A stretch of 64,000 bases of DNA. Source: Trebouxia sp. TZW2008 (Eukaryota > Chlorophyta > Trebouxiophyceae > Trebouxiales > Trebouxiaceae). Position numbers and translations under genes: made by a program. The stretch covers positions 124,001-188,000 of the forward strand of contig BDIU01000004.1 in NCBI GenBank assembly GCA_002118135.1. Reading direction: 5' to 3'. Shown piece by piece: positions 1 to 12,124 of this stretch; the first letter of the stretch is position 1; each line of letters starts with the position of its first letter. The notes under the pieces are model-generated. The model was not told where the DNA came from, did no database searches, and worked only from the letters and a program-made list of their open reading frames with translations.

Positions 1-170
1 TTTGCTAGTCATAAGCGCAAAGGTCGCTCAGTTCTGTATGTAACAAGCTGCAAAGTCTAGACCATAACAGCCTAGATCAACACAGGCTACAAAGTCTAGA
101 CAGGGATCTTGACGAGCAGGCTCATTCTGCTCCTTCCAAAGCTGTAACGACCAGCTTCCAAGGCGGGTCC

Positions 171-3100
171 TCAAAACGTTTGACCAACCTTGAAAGCAGA
201 AACAATACATGCACCAGCCACACATGTATACGTATTCCCACTGACTGAGCAATACCACGTGGTGTTTGAAGCAGCAGTGCATGTGACCTGCTGATAAGGG
301 TACAGTGTATGACTAGTGCTGCTGGAGTCGCCATTGATGAGATTGGATGAATTATAAGGAGCCACCAGAAACTGGGTGGCACCAGCTTGGATTGAAACTT
401 GCAGACCCATGACAGCTGCAGGCAGGCGAATCAAATTGGTGGCAGCTGAGTTTGCTGTAGCATCCACAAAACTGACTGTTGGTGATATCACAGGACTGCT
501 TGCTGAGGGGGTGATCACCACTGCTCGTGTTTGCAGACCGACTGTACATGTGACAGCTCCATTGAATGAAGACTCTGAGCTGACTGTCAGTGCGGTACTC
601 CTGTTGTAGCCGATAGTCACGTTCCCAGCGGCTGCAAAGTTACTTGTGTTCACAATGGACACTGTGGCCCCTACTTCAGAAGAGTTGAAAACTGTATTCT
701 GTGCTGCCACTGTTAGCAATTTGCTGTTTCCAGCAGAACCCAGAACCACATTTCCTCTGGCTGTGAGGGCAGCGTTGACTGCGATGTTGACGTCAGCGTT
801 TGCTGTGACAGCTGCATTTGCTGTGACAGGACCATTTGCTGTAACGGCAGCGTTTGCTGTGACAGGACCATTTGCTGTAACAGCAGCGTTTGCTGTGACA
901 GGACCATTTGCTGTAACAGCAGCGTTTGCTGTGATAGCAGCGGTGAACAAGCTGCCTGCATTGACAGTGAGTGTCTGTCCAGTAATGCCAGCAGTGCCGA
1001 TGACTGCATTGCTCTGGGCAGTCAGAGTCCCTGCTACGGCCAGTGTTGCACTGGCAGTCACTGCAGCATTGAAGGTGCTGGTGCTAGCTACTGTCAAAGT
1101 CTGAATGCTGCTGATGCCTACGATCAGGTTGCCACTGATGGCCACAGGACCTGCAAGGGAGCAACAATTCATGACTGATACATACGCATTGCTGCAGCAT
1201 GTAGCATTTTTTGGCTGTAAACCTGAGCTTGCTACTGTTGGCTCAACAGATCTGGTTCAATAGTTGAATACACTCTGCATGCCATTACCAAGTAATGAGA
1301 CAAGCCAACAGCTGCTTGCACACAAGACCAGCCTGACAGACAGCAGACATTACTCCATTCACAATTGTCAGCTTTTAGTTATGTGGGCTGCCCAAGCAAG
1401 CCCAAGTGCAGGCTGCAGCATGCATTGCTGAGGGCGCTTTGCCAACACCACCAGAACTGCAGTGGGTATTGCTTTCAGCGCAATAGCATACACTGCAGTC
1501 GCTGTAATATACAAGAGGGACATCTGAGCAAGCACTGTGATCTGCAGAAGTGGCCAGGTTTAACTGTGATGCTTGTGTGAGAGATCTCTGTTCAGCCAGT
1601 CTCACCTGCAAAGCTGGCGAGGCCGGTGCTGCTGATAGTCAACCAGTCTTGCAGGCTGCCTGAAGCTCCTCCTGTTGTGGTACTAAAGATCATGCTTGCG
1701 CCATGATTTCCAACGCCACTTGCATCCTGCATGACACAATGTGCTGCAGTGCATGCTGTGTACGCCTCATCTCATGGACATCAACAGAACATCTGTCATC
1801 TGTCTGTGTGACTTTGTCAAGGATTGAGGTTTGGTGGGAAATAGGCTCTGCCCTCTGACACTGACCTCACCAGCATCAGAAGGAAAGCCATGCAGCTTTG
1901 ATGATCACAGATCTTTCCAAAGTGCATGCACCTTGTATTTCCATAAGCTGCATTATTGTGCAGGAAGTGCTTGGAAGCAAGCTCGGTTGCTGTGCACAAG
2001 AGGGAAGCAGTGTCAGTGATGGTGCTGCACAGCTCACCGTGAATACAGATCGTATCTGAGCACCAACTGCTTCAGAGGCGCCATCCCAACCAGTGAACAA
2101 GACCGCACCCAGCACAGTTCCAGCAGCAACAGCTGCTGTGCCAAGTCTGCGCTGGAAGCGAAGCGTGGACGACTGTGAGGGTATGACACTGCCGCTGTAT
2201 GCACTGACAGGCCCTGTGAATACGGCTGCTGCATGCACAATCAGGTGGCTGCTGCTGCTGTTGCCAAGCACTGTGTCCCCCTCAACATTCAGCAGGCTGT
2301 AAATGCTCAAGGCCTCGTCCACTTGAACACCTGCCAGGAACATGGCTTCGGCATTAACTGTGAGCACATCTGCAGCACTGGTTCCAAGCGTAGTGTCGCC
2401 TCGAATTGTGCTGCCTTGCGTGTTATTGAGGAAGCTCACACCGCCTTCGAAAGCAACTGCAGCGGTAAACACGGTCGCACTGTTGACCAACAGCCGGTCC
2501 TGCTGGCTGCTGCCTAGAACTGCGTCACCGCTGACGTTCAAAAGCGACCCGCGCGGCAGGTTGACACCGTGTTGAATGGTGACTGGCGCGCTGAAGACCG
2601 CAGCTGAGTTCACGGTAAGCGAGCTGGTGCCGCTGCTGTTGCCGAGGACTATGGCGCCTGAGGCTGTGAAAGCGCCATTCACTGTCAGCGCAGCAGCTGT
2701 AACAGGCGCACCTATGGCTGTAGCGGAGTTGATGGTCAGACTGCTCCCAGCACTGCCCAGGATGGTGTTGCCGCTTACAGTGACAGAACCTGAGGTTGCA
2801 CAGAAACAGTCACTGACAGCATCTTAAGCAGCAGTGTTGCATTGGTCCAGTCACAGGCATAGTGGTGCCACACAAGCAATGTCAAAGCAGCTGGCCAAGA
2901 CTTGTTGGCAAGGCTTGTCTCATGCAGCATGACTGAAAGCAGTGTTTTGCAGAACACACCATGGCGGGCTCTGGCTGAAGCATCCGATGCTTAAAAGCTT
3001 TTGCTCAACACTGATGCTGCTATGGTAAGCCTGACAAGAGCAGTGCTGTGTCTCCTGGCATGCTAGCAATGCTGCTGTTGCTGTTGACAATGTTGCTGTC

Positions 3101-6100
3101 AGGCAGTGTGTCATGGTGCAGCAATGAGGTGAAGCTCACAGGAGGGCTGTTGCAATGATGAAGCTAAACAACAGCACTTGCTGCTGCTGAACAAGACTGC
3201 CATTGACGGCAATAGACACTTGCAGTGTATGTGCTTTGCAGCGCACACCAACCTATCGCAGATTTGGCAAGGGGTACAGGAGACCACGCCCAGAATGCTG
3301 TTATCTGACTCAAGATGCTGCATGTGCAGAAGTTCTGACAGTAAAGCAATCCTTCCTGGATTTTGGCCAACACAGGTTCAAGATATGTTTCATAATATGC
3401 CGATTCCAGCAAGCTCAAAAAGTGAAAAGATGAGTTTTGTTACCTGCAAAAGTGGCCAGTCCTGAGCTGCTGATGGTGAGCCAGTCTTGAAGACTGCCTG
3501 GGCTTCCAGCTAGGCTGGTACTGAACACCAGATTTGCTCCTTGCTGCCCTACTCCTGAGACATCCTGCAATGAAAGCAGTTTAATTTGACCAGCTGCAAT
3601 CAACCTTTTGCTCATTGAATGTGGTTGAGCATGATCCAGGTGCCAAGTCAAAGCATCCTCATGCGCAACTTGCAGCATATGGACTGTGCACAAGCAAGTT
3701 GACATGACTATCATGAAGATAAGTTTGATGTTTGGGCATCAGACTAGTGCTGTCTGCTTGAAGAGACAACTGACCACCATACACATGACGCAACACAGAA
3801 CATTTCTTCCGTGACTGGCACAACTCAGCTTTGCCAGGCATCTGCACTCACTGTGTGTACAGAGCGTATCTGAGCTCCTAGTGCATCAGCGGTACTGTCC
3901 CAGCCAGTGAACTGAATCACACCCAGGGATGTGCCAGTAGCAACAGCTGCAGTGCCAAGTCTGCGCTGGAACTGCAGCACCGCAGGGGCCGCTACTGCAA
4001 TGCTGGATCCATACAATACTGTCAAGCCCTGTGTGAAAGTTGCTGGACCTGCATGCGGCACTCACCACTGTATAATGTCTTCAGGTCACTGCTTCATGAA
4101 CTGCAAAGAAAACACAGGACCCGCCAAGTCTAGGAGAAGAGAAAAGAACTCCTCCAGTCACTGTACCATGCATGTTGTTCTTGTTGCAATTGTTGTGCAG
4201 AGATGAGTGACTCTGACATTACCGCTGCAAAGCATGCCCTGATGCAAGACCGCTTTGTGTCAGTTACTTGATATACTTCACTACAGTATGCATGTCAAAT
4301 GTCAGCAAGGCAACACAACATTGCAAATGCAAAGCATGCGGTGATGCTACTATTGCTTGTCCATGACATCCATTGACAGGGTGGGTCACAGTTGGCATGC
4401 CAGCTGTCAACAAGTGGATTTACAAGAACGTGGCTGTCTGCTGAATCAAAGCATGAGTCGTGCTGTGTGCTGATGGCCACAAGGAGTTTTCACTTCATCA
4501 AGAAACGCTTCAAAAGAGGATTACCTGAAGCCACAAAAGGCCCTGCGACGGTCAGCGCAGCATTAGCAGTGACAGCAGCGTTTGCGATGAATGCAGCATT
4601 GCTGGTGATGGGCGAAGCGGTGGACTCAAACGTAGTCACAGCATGCACAGACAGCGTCTGATTGCCGCCCTCGCCCAATTTAACATCCCCATACACCATC
4701 AGCGGCCCATCCACATACACGCTGGAGTCAAACTGAGCCACAGAGTCAACTGCCATTGTGTTAGCTGTCACACTGCCAAGAATGCTGCTGCCGGAAACTT
4801 GCAAAGACGAAGCCTGTGTAGTGCCAAAAATGCTGCTGCCTGTGACTTGCAGAGAAGCAGCCTGTGTGCTTCCTAACATTCCGCTGGTTGCCGCTGTCAA
4901 CTGGGTCGTGTTCAGAGACACCACGCCTGCTGAGTTGACGTACAGTGGAGGAGCGAAAGTGACTTGGGTCTGGCCTGTGGTGAGGCTCACTAGGCTTGTT
5001 GCTGGTGCAGCAGCCAAAGACTGCAGGCATTGCAGAGTGTCACGATTGGGTTGTATGCCAGCAACATACGGGAACTTGCAGATATATGTGCAAAGCATCA
5101 AAGAGGAAACAAGCGTGACTTGGATTTGGCCTATGCTGAGGCTCACTAGGCTTGTCGCTGGGGCAGCAGTCGCTGGGGCAGCAGCCAAGGACTGCAGACA
5201 TTGCAGAGGGTCGCAATTGGGTTGTATGCCAGCAAAACACATGAGCTTGCAGATATATGTGCAAAGCATAAAAAGGGGAAACAAGTGTGACTTGGATTTG
5301 GCCTAGGGTGAGGCTCACTAGGCTCATTGCTGGTGCAGCAGCCAAAGACTGCAGACGTAGCAGACTGTTGCGACACATATGCATCATAGCGCTGTACATT
5401 GAGTTTTACACAGTATGTTGACCATTTGTGCCATACAACTGTGTTATGTCGTAATTTGTACGCTGGCAAAACACATTTCAATGGAAGCTGGTGCAGCACA
5501 TGCTGAAAGCTGTCATTGCAGATTGTTGTATGTTAAGTACCTAGCAGGGTCGTGCAATCTCAGTACTAATGATGTGCTTGCTGATCGAAATGAGACTGGC
5601 ATAGTGGTGCAGATGACCCAGTGCAGAGAAACACAATGAACTCGACAAAACAGAGCCATGATACACTATCACAAATACAAAGTGATCACAATACATATTT
5701 TGTTAAGAAAGCTCTGAGCAGGGAACAACAGCCAAGCTTTGCACAGCACAGGCATCATGCTTGCCATATAAACATAGTCATTGCTGTCTGAGAGTCAGTG
5801 CATACCGTGGAGCCTGTGGGACTAGCTGCAGAAGCTGCAGGCGAAGCTGCAATGGCAGTGGGAGCATTAGTAGCGGGTACAGAACCTGCAGTAGCGCTTG
5901 CAGGTGCTGAGGGTGTAGTAACTGTGGGGACAGCTTCTGTAGAAGCTGCTGGTGGCGCAGCCGTAGTCACAGTTGGGGTTGCAGTAGCTGGCACAGTCGG
6001 GGTTGCAGTAGCTGGCACAGAACCTGCTCCAGCTGGTGTGGAAGTTGCAGGTGTAGTCACAGCAGGCACAGCTTCTGCAGAAGAAGCTGGAGGCGCAGCT

Positions 6101-9100
6101 GCTGTGGAAGATGCAGGTGTAGCCACAGCAGGCACAGCTGCTGCAGAAGAAGCTGGAGGCGCAGCTGCTGTGGAAGTTGCAGGTGTAGTCACAGCAGGCA
6201 CAGCCTCTGCAGAGGAAGTTGGAGGCGCAGCTGCTGTGGAAGCTGCAGGTGTAGTCACAGCAGGCACAGAAGAAGCTGGAGGTTCAGCTGCAGCGACAGG
6301 TGGTGCGGTTACAGTCAGGACAGCAGCTGCTGCTGCAGGTGCCATGCTGCTACTTGCTGTGCTGGCTGCACCAGCTGCTGCTGCTGCTGCAAGAGCAGGG
6401 GCAATGGCATTGCTCGCTGTTGTACCACTGCTGCTGCTGCTGCTTGCACCTGTGGGGGCTGTAACTGGGCCTGCTGCTGTTGCCACATTAGCACCAGCTG
6501 TAGAAGGAGTTGCCTCCCCAGTGCTTGCTGCTGCTGTTGCCAACGCAGGGGCGACGCCAGTACTAGTTGAGACGGAGCCAGGCACTGCTGCCGGAGCAAC
6601 GCCGCTGCTCGCAGATCCACTAGTGACTGTTGCGGGAACCAGCTCTGCAGTGCTTGCGGTTGGAGCAATGCTAGTGAGCAGTGCAGTACTTGGTGTTGTC
6701 TCAGCAGTGCTTGCTGCAACAGTTGGAGCCAAGTGACTGCTAACAACGTTCACCACAGTGCTGACTAGGTTGGGTACTGACACGCCTCCAGAGTTGGGTG
6801 CAACACCCATTTGAGGAGATGCAGCACTACCACCTGTGACCACGTTTGCTGCAGATGTCAAGTCAGCAGCTGGTGGAACTGCATTGTGGGCAGTCGGTGC
6901 AGTACTGTCCAACCCTGTCTGAGCTGCAGTAGCTGTGTTTGTGACTGTGTTAGTGACTGTGTTGGTGACTGTGTTGGTCACTGTGCTTGCTGCTCCAGCT
7001 CTGGTTGCTATGACATTGGTGACTCCATCTGCTATGAGCTGTATGAAGGAGCCAGTGCTGTTGCTCAACAGTGCAATGCCACCAATGCCGTCTGCCCCGT
7101 ACAATACAGTATGCGTGTTGTTGACCAGCAGCACTGCTTGGTCGCCGCGCATCAAGACCATAGCGTCTGGGGAGTTTGCCAAACGTATGGTGTTGTTGGA
7201 AGAAACTGTGCCCAGTCTGACTGTGCTTGTCACCTGGGAGATGTGCACACATCTGTTAGCTCAGTACTGATGCCCTGCTTGGTAACCACCACTGACTCAT
7301 CAGTATCACCAATCACTAGGCAGTCACAGGTGACGATTGGATAATCACTGACCACTTTCACTTTCTGATGATCACTAATCACAAAATACTAGGCAAACCG
7401 CATATAGTCATATCAGGTAATTCAAATCCCACTCTTGCCTCAAGCTTGGGCTGTACACAGCAGACTAAAAGCGGATGTTGTGACATGCACACAACTTGCA
7501 TGCTGTGCATGCTGTGCGTGGAAACTATGTCATTCTGCCGCTCGACTGCAGCAGTATGGATGGAAGCATCAGACCATTATGCAAATGCAGCAACGTTGTC
7601 CGCAGCTTACGCGTGCTGTCATGCAGTCATTACATGATGTTTGCATGGCATGTGCCTGTAGGAGAGCAGGGTCTTTGTTAGCTGCTTCAGATCAGAACTG
7701 ATGAGATCAGATTCGACAGCACAGTCAAGCTGACTGCTGGGTAACAATGAATCAAAAGCAACAGCAAAACTAAGCTGTGAGCTGAATAACGAAAGCAAGC
7801 AGAAGTAAAGGCAGAATACAGCACACATGCATGAAACAAATTTATCATGATGGACAGAGAGATACAGCATTGACAGCAAACTTAAGGTACATTTTGCATG
7901 ACCAAAAGCCAAAGAAGCACAGGCAGGAAGCAGAATGCAGCACATGTGTACCAGTGACGGTGATCACGACAGCCAGAGTTGGAGTGACCAAACAGATGCA
8001 GACGTCACCGCAAGAACAGCCTGCATGCTGCATAATAAAAAATTAAGAAGCACAGGCAGCAAGCAGAATGCAATAGGCATGCATCAGACAAGGTTGTCAC
8101 ACTTGCGCCAGACACTGTCAACAGATTTACCGTCAACAGAGAGATGCAGAAAAGGGGTGGAATTGAAAGAAAAAATAACCACAGAACTGGCTACCTCCTC
8201 GCTTCCGCTGTCAATCACAAGCTCAGTTGGTGTATTGCTGCCATACACGTAGAACCCAGACTGAGGGGCTTCAACTTGACTGATGTTCACAGTTGCAGGA
8301 GTTGCAACATCAGACCCTGTAGCACACAGCACTGCACTGTTGCTTTGAATGTTGTTTTGCATTACATGTAGAACCCAAATCGAGAGACAACAACTTGACT
8401 GATTTCAACAGCTGCTGGAGTCCCAGCAATAGATCCTGAAGCACACATCACTGCCATTTTGCTCCGTGTTCTGTTGCTGCCATACACATAAAAGCCAGAC
8501 TGCGGGGGCATCGGCTACACTGACGTTGACGGTTGCTGGAGTCTCAGCAACAGACCCTGAAGCGCACAGCACTGCAGCAATTTGCATGTAAGATCATGCA
8601 GTTTGGGTTTCACATGGAGTGCATCAGGGCGACACAGATAATGGCATCACAAGCCACAAAGCTGAGTGCCATACCAAACAAACTTGCAAGATATCCAGAA
8701 ATCGTTGTGAGGAGTTGAGTCCAGCATGTTCTGCAGCATGTTGCATTGCACGCTGTGAAACACAAGATACCTTTGGCAGTGTCGTCAAGACAACTGTGTC
8801 ACGCACCCTATCTGCATCAAAGCAAAAATGTACTGCATGTGTGTGAGATTGCATGCAAAGGTGGCGTCAGTAGCTTGTGCCAACAGGGTGTTCATGTGCA
8901 GTAATTTCTTGATAGAATGACACTGGCTATGAGAACATGCCTTCTGCATAGACAATGCAATGAGGAACCAACCACTGCATTTTGACCGCAGTGGTGCTCC
9001 TGAGTACAGACGATCTGATCTCCGGACAACTTCTGGGGAGCAACTGCAATTAGTACGCAAGGAAATCACTGTACCTGTGTCTGCAGCAGGTGCTTCAGCA

Positions 9101-12100
9101 GTGCTTTGCAGAAGCCGTCTGCGACCACTTGTTGCTGCAGCAGAGGCTGGTGGGCGCACCATGATATTTCCGTACACAGTCAGATCAACAGGAATGGAAG
9201 CTGCAGACAGCAGCCAAGCTTCAACATGTCTAGCCACCAGCATGATTGTACATGTCACATGCACATTTCTGCGCAGGCATGTGTTGCATCATGACTGGAA
9301 AGCGCACTTATGTGTTGTGTCAGCGATGACATCAGCCTACTGATTGATGTGCTGTAAGCATGGCCTGCAACAGAGGCCTGTGGGGGCACCATGATCTTTC
9401 TACACAGTCAGGAATGGAGGCTGCAGACAGCAGCCCAGTTTCCATCAAATTCAGATGACAGCATGCGCATCAGCTGTTGAGTGCACCACAACTTTGCACC
9501 GGAACTTTTCCCTACACAGCCAGATCATCAGGAATGGCAGTTGCAAATAGCCATAGCAGCCCACTTTCATCAATTTAGATAAAAGCATGAGCTCTAGCTA
9601 TTGGGTGCACCATGATGCTTTCAGACACAGTCAGGTCTACAGGATTGGCAGCTGCAAACAGTCGCCCACGTTACCAGATTTGACAGTACGAGCTATAGAT
9701 ATTGGGTGCACCATGATGCACACTTATGTGCATGCATGTTGTGGGTTCCGCTTGAAACTGCGGAACCATTGTTTGATGTCAGTGTTGAGAGAAGCAGATT
9801 GTGCTGATGTGCTGATTTGATGTGCTGACTTCGTTGCTTCTGGCGTGGCCTGTTGCTACTTGACAAGATGCACTGAAAGACAAATAGACATCGCATCTGT
9901 AATGCAATGATGCTACTGTGAAAATGATTTGTCTGTAGCAGCAAGCTGAGAGTACAAGTTTTCAGACCTTACCTGAGCCTACAGTTGCTGTGCCATTGCT
10001 TGGTAGCATATTCAGATTTGCTGACAATATGTCCATACTTCCATTGGCATGTGCGCTCAGGATAGCATGTGGCTGGAAAGAATCTGTTGCATCGTACTCT
10101 CCAAAAGACAAAGACTCACTCACACTGCTGGACGCTTGATGCGACACTATCTGCACATCTGCTGCGTAACTTTCTTGCCTGCAGAAGCAAAAGCAAGGTG
10201 GACAGGCATTGCTCAACCAGAGAATCAGCTGTGAGTCAGACGATACTGCTCAAGGCTTGACCCTGCAGATTCACGCTTTAGAGCAGAAAGACAATATCAT
10301 TTGCAACTATGGTCTGACACTTGGCAATACTGGCCGAGCAATAGAAGTTGACACGATTACCTCACCGCTGCATGAACCACAAGGGGCCGCTGTGACTGTA
10401 CATGAGCTTGGTTCAATGTCAGGCGCCCACGCTCCATGCTAGTAGCAAAGTAGAGATGTGATAAAGCACCAGCACCAGTGACTCACCGCTGCATAAACCA
10501 CAAGGGCCCACTGTAATTGTGCTGATGTACATGTAAAGCTTGGTTCAATGTCAGCCGCCCATGGTCCATGCTGGTAGCAAAGTAGAGATGTGACAGCCCA
10601 AACCCAGCCGTTAGCAACAATGCCGAGTGTGCCAGGAACACCATCAAGATCATGAGCACCTGCATGCAGCATGATGCAAAGTTGTGGCTCAATTGGCAGC
10701 CCAAATCCAGCTGTTAGCAGCAATGCAGAGTGTGCCAGGAACACCAACAAGATCATGAGAACTTGCATGCAGCATGATGCAAAGTTGTGGCTTGGTTGAC
10801 AGCCCAAATCTAGCTGTGAGCATTAATGCAGAGTGTGGCAGGAATACCAGCAAAATCATTAGCAGCTGCACGCAACATGGTGCAAGGTTGTGGCTGGGTT
10901 GGCAGATGCATCTCAGCGTGTTTGAACGTTCATGTGTGATATCATACAGCATTGCATGACTTGACAAGCCATGCTCTTGCCACGACCAGAAGCATGACCA
11001 GTTTCTTTTTGCAAGGACAATAACCTGCACGTCAAATTGTTTCTCACATCAGCATCGGTTGCAAGACAGCCTACTAAGACACTGCACAAGATCGGCATCT
11101 GATCTGGCAGAAACATCTTTATGCACTGCAGGCTATCATCTGCAGTCTTTGAAGCAGGAGCTATGGACTGTACGCACCACGCAGGATTGTTTCATCTGCC
11201 TCCTCCACCCCTTTCCACCACCACTGACAGGAACATTGCCCATTTCTGGCTTTTCAAGGTAGACAGTAGCTGGCTTTGTTCTTGGCACATGGATATGCAG
11301 ATGCTGCCTGTGTGATTGAGAGCTGCTGCGCCTTGGATGGCTCTTATACTTTGGATCATACGATGGATATTCCCTGTCCTCAGCTCCTGAGAACATTGTG
11401 CAATCTCAGCATAGGCACCTAAGCCATGTAACTCTCAATGCCTAATCTTTTCTAAGCATTGAGAGTTACAAGCATTGAGAGTCTAGCAAATGTGTCAGAG
11501 GTGTGAGGCGTCTCGTGCTGTGATGCACAACAAGGCATGGAGCAGGACTGATTGCCATGCAGGCAGACATGCGGAAAGAAAGCCAGAAGTGTATGGCAGC
11601 TTCTGCATGGTGTGTGCTGCAAGAATACCGCAACGACTGGCACAACACATAAGCCTACTACCTGGTGACTGCCTGTCTCCTTGCTGAGAGGCTGAACGAC
11701 CCAACTGCTTGGCTGATTCAGCTGCAAAGGACCGAAGCTCTTCGCTTGAAAGCATTCGCAAGGCTGACAGCTGGTCCTCGTTGGGCAAACCAATAGAGGC
11801 CCGTTTGAGCATCCCGGGCAGTACATACGGTGCAAGGGTGCCGAGGCCACGGTGGTCTGTGACTGGCCCTCTTACAGCACTCCTCGTTCTTGACAAGGAG
11901 TACTTCTCACGAAGACTCAACGGGGAGTCTTGCTCAAAGGTTCCAAAGCTTGATCGCGACGGGGTGTTACGAGTATACAGCCTGACATCAGCGTCACGAT
12001 CATAATGCGGTGACTGAGCGTTCAAGTGTGAGCTTTGGGCTTGCTGCAGAGCGTGACGCAGCTGGGTCCGCTGAACCTCGACGTCTTCCTCGGTCAACTC

Positions 12101-12124
12101 GTGGCTCTGTTGCCGGTCAGCCAT
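171..12124 (-). CDS. Type II membrane protein with phage tail-fibre-like ectodomain
   Basis: Thirteen exons in transcript order: 12124-11662, 11386-11178, 10659-10487, 10178-9973, 9200-9075, 8316-8195, 7233-5806, 5020-4525, 4048-3852, 3564-3444, 2789-2038, 1726-1606, 1150-171. All phases agree and the total is 5394 nt (1797 residues). Residues 1-224 are polar and end in a basic patch (KGWRRQMKQSC). Residues 225-246 are a hydrophobic segment (VLMILMVFLAHSALLLTAGF), so topology should be N-in, C-out. The ectodomain holds an RRRLLQ tract, an Ala/Pro/Thr/Ser stalk in exon 7, and many repeats of the form LGxSxxxxLTVNxxxxFxAxV. Two copies of a module beginning QRRLGTAAVA and ending LQDWLTISS resemble modules of bacteriophage tail fibres (family resemblance from memory). 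The C-terminal domain ends at the stop at 171. Surface adhesion or cell-wall binding is inference. Confidence 0.78.
795..940. repeat. 36-bp coding minisatellite in the last exon of the fibre gene
   Basis: A 36-bp unit repeats about four times and encodes the 12-residue motif TANAAVTANGPV on the minus strand. Because the unit is a multiple of three, copy-number change would lengthen or shorten the fibre without breaking the frame. Confidence 0.9.
5100..5365 (-). repeat. Two decayed copies of the start of fibre-gene exon 8
   Basis: The acceptor and first codons of exon 8 (start at 5020; residues SLAAAP) recur near 5190 and near 5345, upstream in the transcript. Each copy keeps a CTGCAG acceptor and the LVSL-encoding stretch, then diverges. 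Only the copy nearest the 3' end continues in frame into the rest of the exon. Confidence 0.8.
5925..6290. repeat. 66-bp coding repeat of the Ala/Pro/Thr stalk
   Basis: On the minus strand, units of about 22 residues (motif VPAVTTPATSTAAAPPASSA) follow one another in exon 7. They form the centre of the extended, probably O-glycosylated stalk between the membrane anchor and the fibre-like modules. A short TNTV repeat lies at 6935-6985 in the same exon. Confidence 0.85.
8400..8580 (-). repeat. Two decayed copies of fibre-gene exon 6
   Basis: The intact exon 6 (8316-8195, residues GSDVATPATVNIS) is preceded in the transcript by copies near 8407-8456 and 8530-8580. The outer copy encodes GSVAETPATVNVSVADAP and then shifts frame through one extra base in a C run. 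Both keep acceptor-like sequence. Confidence 0.8.
9360..9720 (-). repeat. Decayed tandem copies of fibre-gene exon 5
   Basis: The segment around the exon 5 acceptor (9200; coding SIPVDLTVYGN) recurs three to four times upstream in the transcript, marked by GGNGCACCATGAT and ACACAGTCAG blocks about 100 bp apart. The copies carry stops and small indels. Confidence 0.7.
10361..10600 (-). repeat. 121-bp duplication of the 3' part of the membrane-anchor exon
   Basis: The second half of exon 3 with its donor (CTCACCGCTGCAT on the plus strand at 10482) is repeated 121 bp further on, at 10361. The copy keeps a GTGAG donor but would read to a stop soon after. Confidence 0.85.
10595..10903 (-). repeat. 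Three 103-bp tandem copies of the transmembrane exon start
   Basis: Units begin at 10595, 10698 and 10801. Each contains an acceptor (TGCATGCAG or similar) followed by the same hydrophobic reading frame: LLMILLVFLPHSALMLTARF, VLMILLVFLAHSALLLTAGF and VLMILMVFLAHSALLLTAGF. Only the unit nearest the transcript 3' end continues into a good donor. The unit is not a multiple of three, so including two copies would break the frame. Confidence 0.9.
11428..11469. repeat. 14-bp-arm inverted repeat in intron 1 of the fibre gene
   Basis: GTAACTCTCAATGC at 11428 and its exact complement at 11456-11469 flank a 14-bp loop. A further AGCATTGAGAGT follows directly. It could fold in RNA or be a relic of a small transposon. 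Confidence 0.7.

Noticed and set aside
646..1104. 152-codon plus-strand open frame
   Set aside because: Antisense shadow of the TANAAV minisatellite in fibre exon 13.
5798..6736. 312-codon plus-strand open frame, Ala/Val-rich
   Set aside because: Antisense shadow of the Ala/Thr/Pro repeat in fibre exon 7; composition follows from the repeat.
171..7248. Whole left end as phage or prophage DNA
   Set aside because: Tail-fibre similarity is real, but the coding sequence is interrupted by consistent GT-AG introns and joined in phase to a eukaryotic membrane anchor; no other phage genes are present.
10595..10903. CRISPR-like direct repeats
   Set aside because: Units are contiguous 103-bp copies with no spacers and contain a splice acceptor and coding frame.
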